NCBI GenBank assembly: GCA_017936745.1
Contig: JAGBEY010000005.1
Span: 1-64,000, forward strand
DNA: 64,000 bases
DNA from: Clostridia bacterium
GTDB taxonomy: Bacteria; Bacillota; Clostridia; UMGS1840
Direction of reading: 5' to 3'
Position numbers and translations under genes: made by a program. Within the stretch, counting starts at the first letter, position 1, and every line of letters starts with the position of its first letter. Under the pieces are notes generated by a model, which ran no database searches, was not told the DNA's origin, and saw only the letters and a program-made list of their open reading frames with translations. Shown here piece by piece: positions 1-7,093 of this stretch.

Positions 1-240
1 AATGACTGTCATTCCGAGCTTTTTTGAAAAAGCGAGGAATCTCAAAGGTATAGTTTCCCCAAATCCTATCCATGAGATTCTTCACTGCGCTCAGAATGAC
101 AAATAGATTTGCACTTGTTCTTAGCCCATTTCTTTCACCTTTGGCAGTGGCAGCTTAACAAGACACTGTTGAGAGACGAGAGCAAAATACTTGGCGGTGC
201 TTTCTTTTTGTTTCTTTTCCTTGGCAACAAAGAAAAGAAA
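1..240. repeat. Gene-free left edge with two intergenic repeat types
   Basis: No credible gene is seen. Positions 8-103 form an imperfect inverted repeat: GTCATTCCGAG and GAGGAATCTC on the left, GAGATTCTTC and CTCAGAATGAC on the right. A related half element lies at 13412-13450. Positions 173-243 carry, in reverse orientation, the repeat family that recurs at 15528-15680, 18716-18790 and 60913-61115, recognised by a TTTCTTTG...CAAAGAAA dyad followed by GAAAnnnCCGCCAA. These look like dispersed non-coding elements rather than decayed genes. Confidence 0.6.
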
Positions 241-261
241 CATATCAAACAAATATCTGAT

Positions 262-301
262 AAAACCGTAAGGATTTTATTCTGAAATCCTTACGGTTTT
301 T
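262..301. terminator. Intrinsic terminator upstream of carA
   Basis: A long stem (AAAACCGTAAGGATTT paired with AAATCCTTACGGTTTT across a 7-nt loop) runs into a short T stretch. It separates the carA promoter from whatever lies to the left of the window. Confidence 0.75.
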
Positions 302-371
302 ATGGGATTGTTTTCGAGTTTTGCTTCTCTTAAAAAATGCAGAAATATCACGAAAATCGCCGAAAAAAACA

Positions 372-400
372 TTGACAATTATTCCCTTTAGTGGTACAAT
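372..400 (+). promoter_or_regulatory. carA promoter
   Basis: TTGACA (372-377), a 17-bp spacer and TACAAT (395-400) match the sigma-A consensus. Transcription would start near 407 and leave a leader of about 150 nt before carA. Confidence 0.7.
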
Positions 401-406
401 AAATAG

Positions 407-558
407 AAGAAATTTTTTATGGTTTCTTCACCTTGATTTTTTGCCGGAATTATTATATTCCGGAAAAAATTTTATCCATTTTTAAGAAAATACGCCGTTT
501 TCAAGGCTGAAACCCCTCAGAAACGGCTATGATACATACAAACGAAAGGACGTGCCTT
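407..558 (+). promoter_or_regulatory. carA 5' leader with two hairpins
   Basis: The leader holds two clear hairpins: CCGGAAT (444-450) with ATTCCGG (457-463), and GCCGTTT (494-500) with AAACGGC (521-527). The second ends about 18 nt before the ribosome site. No T-box core and no hairpin followed directly by a U-run was found, so a regulatory role is inferred from the length and structure only. Confidence 0.4.
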
Positions 559-1632
559 ATGATGAAAGATATGTACTTGATTCTGGAAAACAAGACTGTG
601 TTCAAAGGAAAAAGCTTCGGCGCATACAAAGAAGCGGTGGGCGAGCTTGTGTTTTCCACCAATATGTTAGGTTATATGGATACCTTGACCGATCCTGCAA
701 ATTTCGGTCAGATTGTGATTTCCACCTTTCCCCAGATGGGCTGTCACGGCACAATTTCTGAAGAAATGGCAGGGAAAAAGGCGTCTGTATTTGGTTATAT
801 TGTAAAAGATTGGTGTCAGGTACCGTCCAATTGGCGTTTGGAGGGGAATCTTGACACTTTTTTAAAGGAAAAAGAGATTCCCGGGCTCTACGGCATTGAC
901 ACCAGAAAGTTAACAAAAATGGTGCGGGATGCCGGCACTATGAATGCAAAAATTTCCTTTACTCCCGATTTTACCAACGACATTTCCGATTATAAAATTA
1001 TAGATGCAGTAAAATCTGTTTCCGTATCCGAGCAGGAAACAGTAATGGGGGAAAATGCTTCTTACCGTGTGGTAATGTGGGACTTCGGTGCCAACAATAA
1101 TATGGTAAAGGCGTTTCAAAAAGCAGGCTGTAATGTAACCAAAGTCCCCTACAATACCAAAGCTGAGGAAATCCTCAAGCTGAGTCCTGATGGCATTGTA
1201 TTATCCGGCGGTCCGGGAAATCCCACGGAATTGACCGATGTGCTCACCGAAATCAGACAGCTCAAAGATATCCCCATGCTGGGAATCGGGCTGGGACATC
1301 AGCTTCTTGCCTTGTCTCAGGGGGCAAAAGTAGAAAAGCTAAAGTACGGACATCGGGGTGCATCTGTTCCCGTAAGAAACGAAACCACCGGTAAGGTGTA
1401 TATCTCTTCTCAGAATCATAGCTATCAGGTGGTGAATGATTCTGTGGAGGCTTTTGGTAAAATTTCCTATCGCAATGTAAACGATGGCACCTGTGAGGGG
1501 ATTGATTATGCCAACATTCCTGCCTTTTCGGTGCAGTTTAATATCGAAAGCTTTTCTGAGCCGATGAACCCCGGCTTTTTGGTGGATAGATTTACGCAGA
1601 TGATGGAGGGAAGAAAAGATGCCGTTAAATAA
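559..1632 (+). CDS. carA: Carbamoyl-phosphate synthase small subunit with inactivated glutaminase site
   Basis: CarA normally hydrolyses glutamine and channels ammonia to CarB for carbamoyl phosphate, the precursor of pyrimidines and arginine. The N-terminal CarA domain covers about residues 1-150 and a class I glutamine amidotransferase fold about 170-357. The start at 559 is chosen for AAAGGA at 545-550. The nucleophile elbow, canonically GICLGHQ, reads GIGLGHQ (Gly244, codon 1288-1290), and the catalytic His of the QxHPE motif is Asn328 (QFNIE, codon 1540-1542). With both Cys and His gone, glutamine hydrolysis should be impossible. The rest of the protein is well kept and full length, so it is not an obvious pseudogene. 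It overlaps carB by 14 bp, implying translational coupling. The likely role is structural, supporting an ammonia-dependent synthase (inference). Confidence 0.9.
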   Translation: MMKDMYLILENKTVFKGKSFGAYKEAVGELVFSTNMLGYMDTLTDPANFGQIVISTFPQMGCHGTISEEMAGKKASVFGYIVKDWCQVPSNWRLEGNLDTFLKEKEIPGLYGIDTRKLTKMVRDAGTMNAKISFTPDFTNDISDYKIIDAVKSVSVSEQETVMGENASYRVVMWDFGANNNMVKAFQKAGCNVTKVPYNTKAEEILKLSPDGIVLSGGPGNPTELTDVLTEIRQLKDIPMLGIGLGHQLLALSQGAKVEKLKYGHRGASVPVRNETTGKVYISSQNHSYQVVNDSVEAFGKISYRNVNDGTCEGIDYANIPAFSVQFNIESFSEPMNPGFLVDRFTQMMEGRKDAVK

Positions 1633-4600
1633 AGAAATAAAGAAAGTTTTGGTAATTGGCTCCGGCCCGATTGTAATCGGTCAGGCAGCAGAATTTGACT
1701 ATGCAGGCACGCAGGCTTGCCGTGCATTAAAGGAAGACGGTCTGGAAGTTGTTTTGGTAAACTCCAATCCTGCAACCATTATGACAGACAGCAAAATGGC
1801 AGATAAAATTTATATCGAGCCGCTTACTCTGCCTGTTATTAAACGAATTATCGAAAAAGAAAAACCAGACAGCCTCCTTTCCACCTTAGGCGGACAGACC
1901 GGCTTGACTCTTTCTATGCAGCTGGCAAAAGAAGGCTTTTTAGATAAACACGGCGTAAAGCTGTTGGGAGCAAATCCGGAAACCATCGACAAAGCAGAAG
2001 ACCGTCAGATGTTTAAGGATATGATGGAAAAAATCAATCAGCCCGTCATTCCTTCCAAGGTGGTAAATACTTTGGAGGATGCACTGGCGTTTGCACATAC
2101 CATCGGCTATCCTCTTATTATTCGTCCTGCCTTTACCTTGGGTGGTACCGGCGGCGGTATTGTAAATAACGAAGAAGAAATGATTGAGATTACCACCAAC
2201 GGTCTCCGTCTCTCTCCCATTACTCAGGTATTGGTAGAAAAATGTGTGTCCGGCTGGAAAGAAATTGAATTTGAGGTAATCCGTGACAGTAAGGGCAACT
2301 CCATCACTGTCTGCAGTATGGAAAACTTAGACCCCGTTGGCGTTCATACCGGGGACTCTATTGTTATCGCGCCGGCAGTCACTCTGTCTGATTACGAATA
2401 TTCTATGCTCAGAAGTGCAGCGCTGGATATCTTAAACGAGCTGAAAATCGAGGGGGGCTGTAACTGTCAGTTTGCCCTGAATCCTGATAGCTTTGAATAT
2501 GCAGTAATTGAAGTAAACCCGAGAGTTTCCCGTTCCTCTGCGCTGGCTTCCAAAGCAACCGGCTACCCCATTGCCAAGGTTGCGGCAAAAATTGCCATTG
2601 GCTATCAGCTGGATGAAATTATCAATGCCGTTACCGGCAACACCTATGCTTGTTTTGAACCTGCCATTGACTATGTGGTAGTAAAATTCCCCAAATTCCC
2701 CTTTGATAAATTTGTGTATGCAAAGCGTGATTTGGGAACCCAGATGAAAGCCACCGGGGAAGTTATGGCGATTGGCGCTACCTTTGAAGAAGCCATTATG
2801 AAAGCAGTCCGCGGTGCAGAAATCTCCAAGGATTCTATGCGCCATAAGGATTTGGTATGCTTTACCGATGACGAAATTAAAGAAAAACTCTATCAGTGTA
2901 ATGACGAACGTATTTTTGTGATTTACGAAGCCATTGCCAGAGGCGTTTCTATTGATACGATTTACGACATTACCAAGGTGGACCGCTGGTTCTTATCCAA
3001 GCTGGAAAACTTATATAAAATGGAATGTCGCTTACGTCAGGAAACCTTAACCAAAGAGCTTCACTTAGAAGCGAAAAAGATGGGCTTTTTGGATAAGGTT
3101 ATCACCAAGCTTTCCGGTCAGGAAATTCCCGAAAAAATTTATGCTTCCTACAAAATGGTAGACACCTGTGCCGGGGAATTCCAGGCAGAAACCCCGTACT
3201 TCTATTCCTCCTACGAGGAAGCAAACGAAGCCAGAGAGTTTATCGACAATCGTGCTTCCGACAAGAAAACCATAATTGTATTTGGCTCCGGCCCCATCCG
3301 TATTGGTCAGGGGATTGAGTTTGACTATGCTTCCGTACACTGTGTATGGGCACTTCAGGAGGCAGGCTACGAGGTGGTTATCGTAAACAATAACCCCGAA
3401 ACGGTTTCCACCGATTTTGACACGGCAAACCGTCTGTATTTTGAACCCTTAAACCCCGAAGATGTTATGAATGTGATTCATACCGAACAGCCTTACGGCG
3501 TTGTGGTTGCATTCGGTGGCGGTACTGCCATTAAGCTGACCAATTTCCTCCAGGAAAACGGTGTGAGAATTTTAGGAACCAGTGCAGACAGCATTGATAT
3601 GGCAGAGGACAGAGAGCGTTTTGACGATTTGCTGGAACGCCTGAATATCAAACGTCCTCAGGGCTTCACCGTGTTAACCGAAGAAGAAGCACTGGAAACT
3701 GCAAACCGCATCGGCTATCCTGTTCTCATTCGCCCCTCTTATGTATTGGGCGGTCAGAATATGATTATCGCTTGGAACGATTCCGATACCAAGGAGTATA
3801 TGAAAATTATTCTCCACGGCTTGGATGAAAATCCCATTCTGATTGATAAGTATTTAATGGGTACTGAAATTGAAGTAGATGCTATCTCCGACGGGGAGGA
3901 CATTTTAATCCCCGGCATTATGGAGCATATTGAGCGTGCAGGAGTTCACTCCGGTGACTCCATTGCCGTATATCCGGCGTTCAACTTAGATGTTCCCATG
4001 ATTCAGAAAATTATTGACTCCACCAAAAAGCTTGCCGTTGCTTTAAACACCAAGGGCTTGGTAAATATTCAATATTTGGTATATGATAACGAGCTGTATG
4101 TGATTGAAGTAAATCCCCGTTCTTCCAGAACAGTGCCCTATATCAGCAAGGTAACCAAGGTTCCTATGATTGATTTGGCAACCAAAGCAATGCTGGGCGA
4201 AAAGCTGAAGGATATGGGCTATGGAACCGGGCTTTACAAAAATTCTCCCTATGTGGCAGTGAAAGTACCTGTGTTCTCCTTTGCGAAGCTTTTGGGTGTG
4301 GATAACCACTTAGGTCCGGAAATGAAATCCACCGGGGAGGTTCTCGGTATCGGTGCAAATTTAGAAGAAGCACTGTATAAAGGCTTAATCGGGGCGGGCT
4401 ATAAGCTCCAGAAAAAAGGCGGTGTGTTTATCTCCGTACGTAACAGTGATAAAGCAGAAATTTACGGCGTGGCAAAAGGCTTTTATGACCTTGGCTTTAC
4501 CGTTTATGCAACACACGGCACAGCAAAAATTTTAACGGATGCAGGGCTTCCCGTTATCGCTGTGGATAAAATTCATGAAAACCCCAAAAACAACACCTTA

Positions 4601-5662
4601 ACCTTAATCGAGAGCGGTAAGGTAAACTTTGTGGTTTCCACCTCTGCCAAGGGCAGACTCCCTGAGCGTGACAGTGTAAAAATCCGCAGAAAGACCGTGG
4701 AACGGAGCGTTCCCTGCTTCACCTCCATTGATACTGCAAACGCTGTTATCAATTCTATGAAGGGCAAATACTCCGAGCAGAGTATCGAAATTGTAGATAT
4801 CAACAATATGCGGGAAGAAAAAATTGCCGTAGAATTTACCAAGATGCAAAGCTTGGGAAATGACTATATCTATTTCGACTGCTTAGATAAACAAATTGAC
4901 AACCCGGAAGCACTTGCCATCCGCCTTTCCGACCGTCATTTCGGTATCGGTGCAGACGGTGCGGTTGTGATTGAGTCCTCCAAAACTGCTGATGCGAAAA
5001 TGAGAATTTTCAATGCAGACGGCACGGAGGGAAAAATGGGCGGTAACGCCATTCGTTGTGTGGGAAAATATCTTTACGATAAAGGCATTGTTCCCCGCGA
5101 AGATATGGAAATCGAAACCTTAAGCGGTGTGAAAAAGCTAAAAGTTTACACCATGGAGGGTGAAGTGGTTGCCGCAATGGTGGATATGGGCAAGGCAGAA
5201 ACCAAGCCGGCACTTGTTCCCGTGGTTTCTGATAAGGAAATCGTAAAAGACGAACCCATCACCGTGTTAGACCGGGAATATCGTGTGACCTGTGTTGCTG
5301 TTGGAAATCCCCATGCAGTGATTTTCACCGATAATTTGGACACTGTGGATATGGAAGCAGTTGGTCCTGAATTTGAATATCACCCCATGTTTCCCGATAG
5401 AGTCAATCTGGAATTTGTAAACGTGATTGATAAAAACACCCTGAAAATGAGGGTTTGGGAACGGGGTATCGGAGAAACACTTGCTTGCGGAACCGGTGCT
5501 TGTGCAGCTGCCGTTGCAGCAGTGTTAAACGGCTACTGTGAAAAAGATACCGACATCACCGTAAAGCTGCCCGGCGGCGATTTGAAAATTCGTTATACTG
5601 ACGAAACGGTGTTAATGACTGGACCGGCGGTAAAATCATTCTCCGGAACTGTATCGTTTTAG
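1619..5662 (+). CDS. carB-dapF: Fused carbamoyl-phosphate synthase large subunit / diaminopimelate epimerase
   Basis: One uninterrupted 1347-residue frame. Residues 1 to about 1060 are a full CarB: a carboxyphosphate ATP-grasp half, a middle oligomerisation part, a second ATP-grasp half from about 550, and an MGS-like allosteric domain at about 935-1060. After a linker of roughly ten residues, 1071-1347 are a complete DapF fold (VEFTKM...LGND start, ERGIGETLACGTGACA motif), which would interconvert LL- and meso-diaminopimelate for lysine and peptidoglycan. The second catalytic Cys is present (Cys1290). The first, normally in MCGNG, is Gly1141 (KMGGNAIRC). No Shine-Dalgarno precedes the internal ATG at 4808, so separate translation of DapF is not apparent. 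Start 1619 follows GGAGGGAAG and overlaps carA. CarB looks intact; epimerase activity is doubtful. Confidence 0.9.
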   Translation: MPLNKEIKKVLVIGSGPIVIGQAAEFDYAGTQACRALKEDGLEVVLVNSNPATIMTDSKMADKIYIEPLTLPVIKRIIEKEKPDSLLSTLGGQTGLTLSMQLAKEGFLDKHGVKLLGANPETIDKAEDRQMFKDMMEKINQPVIPSKVVNTLEDALAFAHTIGYPLIIRPAFTLGGTGGGIVNNEEEMIEITTNGLRLSPITQVLVEKCVSGWKEIEFEVIRDSKGNSITVCSMENLDPVGVHTGDSIVIAPAVTLSDYEYSMLRSAALDILNELKIEGGCNCQFALNPDSFEYAVIEVNPRVSRSSALASKATGYPIAKVAAKIAIGYQLDEIINAVTGNTYACFEPAIDYVVVKFPKFPFDKFVYAKRDLGTQMKATGEVMAIGATFEEAIMKAVRGAEISKDSMRHKDLVCFTDDEIKEKLYQCNDERIFVIYEAIARGVSIDTIYDITKVDRWFLSKLENLYKMECRLRQETLTKELHLEAKKMGFLDKVITKLSGQEIPEKIYASYKMVDTCAGEFQAETPYFYSSYEEANEAREFIDNRASDKKTIIVFGSGPIRIGQGIEFDYASVHCVWALQEAGYEVVIVNNNPETVSTDFDTANRLYFEPLNPEDVMNVIHTEQPYGVVVAFGGGTAIKLTNFLQENGVRILGTSADSIDMAEDRERFDDLLERLNIKRPQGFTVLTEEEALETANRIGYPVLIRPSYVLGGQNMIIAWNDSDTKEYMKIILHGLDENPILIDKYLMGTEIEVDAISDGEDILIPGIMEHIERAGVHSGDSIAVYPAFNLDVPMIQKIIDSTKKLAVALNTKGLVNIQYLVYDNELYVIEVNPRSSRTVPYISKVTKVPMIDLATKAMLGEKLKDMGYGTGLYKNSPYVAVKVPVFSFAKLLGVDNHLGPEMKSTGEVLGIGANLEEALYKGLIGAGYKLQKKGGVFISVRNSDKAEIYGVAKGFYDLGFTVYATHGTAKILTDAGLPVIAVDKIHENPKNNTLTLIESGKVNFVVSTSAKGRLPERDSVKIRRKTVERSVPCFTSIDTANAVINSMKGKYSEQSIEIVDINNMREEKIAVEFTKMQSLGNDYIYFDCLDKQIDNPEALAIRLSDRHFGIGADGAVVIESSKTADAKMRIFNADGTEGKMGGNAIRCVGKYLYDKGIVPREDMEIETLSGVKKLKVYTMEGEVVAAMVDMGKAETKPALVPVVSDKEIVKDEPITVLDREYRVTCVAVGNPHAVIFTDNLDTVDMEAVGPEFEYHPMFPDRVNLEFVNVIDKNTLKMRVWERGIGETLACGTGACAAAVAAVLNGYCEKDTDITVKLPGGDLKIRYTDETVLMTGPAVKSFSGTVSF

Positions 5663-6011
5663 AGGCTTGTAAAATCACCGAGATTGCAAAAGGCATAGGA
5701 CCTGTATCGCCTTCCCCTTGAGGAGAGGGGGGACCGCTTGCGGTGGAAGAGGTGCTAATTCCCTTGTTTAAGATGAATATGTGTGATTCACAAATTTTTA
5801 CCTTTAAATGCCTTTTGCGATGAACCAACCTTACCGCTCGCTGTACCCATGTACAGCTTCGGGTAACCCCTGCGGGTTCGGTTGATTCATTCTCGATAAT
5901 TTTCCTGCACCTCAGGCTGAGAAAATCGGGTTGAATAATAGAGCTTGATCACCCATTGGGTGTTCGATTTCTTCATTCTGCATCCATTTCTCTTCGCCTG
6001 ATTTTGGCAAT
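5663..6011. repeat. Intergenic repeats including a REP-like palindrome
   Basis: No gene is seen. Positions 5833-5878 are a copy of the dispersed REP-like element (ACCGCTCG... GGGTAACCCCTGCGGGTT), flanked by GAACCAACC and GGTTGATTC arms that extend the palindrome. A separate GC-rich hairpin-prone stretch lies at about 5708-5745. Confidence 0.6.
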
Positions 6012-6049
6012 AAAAAAGACGAAATTCACCTGAATTTCGTCTTTTTTTT
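6012..6049. terminator. Bidirectional terminator between carB-dapF and the sugar kinase
   Basis: AAAAAGACGAAATTC pairs with GAATTTCGTCTTTTT over a 4-nt loop. A-rich and T-rich flanks serve both convergent units. Confidence 0.8.
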
Positions 6050-6080
6050 GTAGGGGCTGGCGTCCCCGACAGCCAAAATG

Positions 6081-6953
6081 TTATTGCAATTGTTCTTTCA
6101 GCCAATGGGGGTAGGTGGGAATCGCTTCCTCACGGGATATTACAAATGCGGATAAAATGCCGGCTTTCTCCAATGCCTGGGGGATGGATGCACCTTGAAA
6201 CAGATGATACAAAAAGCAGGCACAAAAGCTGTCTCCGGCACCAACGGCAGAAACAAATTCACTTTCCTTTGCCGGCGTTTGGAAAAATCCCTGCTTCTTG
6301 TCCCAGACAGCGGCACCGTCTTTATCTAAAGTGAGAATTACGGTTTTCAGCCCGTAGGTGTTGCCGATTGTTTTCAGTGCAGTTTCGTAATCGGGTTCGT
6401 CAATCAGGGCAAGCTGTTTCACATAAGAAAATTCTTCCCGATTCATTTTCACAATATTGGAGGCGAGAAGTCCCTGTGTTACCAATTCCTCCGAATAATA
6501 TTGCTGACGGAGATTCATATCGAAAAACACCGTTTCAAAATTGCCGACCGAAAGCAGTGTTTCCAGTGTTTTTCGGGAGCTCTCACTGCGGCTTGCCAGT
6601 GTGCCGAAGTAGAACAAATCAAATGCCTCGGAGCAGACATCATACAACATGGGGATTTCGTCATAGGCACAATAGCCCGCTAAATCGTAGGCTGGCTCAT
6701 TGCCCTGATAGGTTACCTTGCATACTCCCGTTGGCAGATGGGAGTGCGTTTCCAGATAGTGGGTATGAATACCCCGTTTTCCCGCTTCCGAGAGGGCGTT
6801 TTCGCCCAGTTCATCCCTGCCCACGGCACTGTAAAGAAAGGCGTCTCCTCCAAGCTGTGCCAGATGGGCGCAAAAGTTAAAGGGCGCACCGCCGATTTTT
6901 TGTGCAGCAGGGTAGCAGTCAAATAAAATTTCACCAAATGCAAGGGCTTTCAC
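6081..6953 (-). CDS. PfkB-family carbohydrate kinase, fructokinase-like
   Basis: About 290 residues. It has the N-terminal PfkB signature region (GGAPFNFCAHLAQLGG) and the C-terminal ATP-site motif with catalytic Asp (AVGAGDSFCACF). The family phosphorylates sugars such as fructose in the cytosol; the exact sugar cannot be read from the sequence. The start is taken at a GTG (6951-6953), preceded by GGAAGTG about nine bases upstream, because upstream in-frame codons overlap the promoter. It is divergent from the GH26-like lipoprotein at 7094, which could suggest shared use of plant polysaccharide sugars (inference). Confidence 0.8.
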   Translation of the reverse strand: MKALAFGEILFDCYPAAQKIGGAPFNFCAHLAQLGGDAFLYSAVGRDELGENALSEAGKRGIHTHYLETHSHLPTGVCKVTYQGNEPAYDLAGYCAYDEIPMLYDVCSEAFDLFYFGTLASRSESSRKTLETLLSVGNFETVFFDMNLRQQYYSEELVTQGLLASNIVKMNREEFSYVKQLALIDEPDYETALKTIGNTYGLKTVILTLDKDGAAVWDKKQGFFQTPAKESEFVSAVGAGDSFCACFLYHLFQGASIPQALEKAGILSAFVISREEAIPTYPHWLKEQLQ

Positions 6954-6978
6954 TTTTTTGTTCACTTCCTTTTTTCGT

Positions 6979-7007
6979 AGTTTACCACAAAATCTGAAAA
7001 CAATCAA
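6979..7007 (-). promoter_or_regulatory. Promoter of the PfkB kinase gene
   Basis: On the minus strand, TTGATT (7002-7007), a 17-bp spacer and TAAACT (6979-6984). Confidence 0.5.
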
Positions 7008-7025
7008 CAAAAATAGTAAAAAATA

Positions 7026-7054
7026 TTTACAAACAGTGTTTTATTTGGTATAAT
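7026..7054 (+). promoter_or_regulatory. Promoter of the GH26-like lipoprotein gene
   Basis: TTTACA (7026-7031), a 17-bp spacer and TATAAT (7049-7054), about 40 bp before the start codon. Confidence 0.65.
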
Positions 7055-7093
7055 AAAAGGAGTTAAAATGAATCCTTTTTTGGAGGCTTTCTT

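Noticed and set aside
407..558. T-box or PyrR-controlled attenuator before carA
   Set aside because: No T-box core sequence and no terminator with U-run in the leader.
602..916. A 104-codon frame antisense to carA
   Set aside because: Shadow frame; no ribosome site and no recognisable protein features.
2432..2845. A 137-codon frame antisense to carB
   Set aside because: Shadow of the conserved CarB coding sequence.
4808..4860. Separate dapF gene with an internal start
   Set aside because: Neither ATG near the junction has a Shine-Dalgarno site, and the frame is open from CarB without a stop.
6368..6880. A 170-codon frame antisense to the sugar kinase
   Set aside because: Pro/Arg-rich shadow of the PfkB gene; no start signal and no motif.
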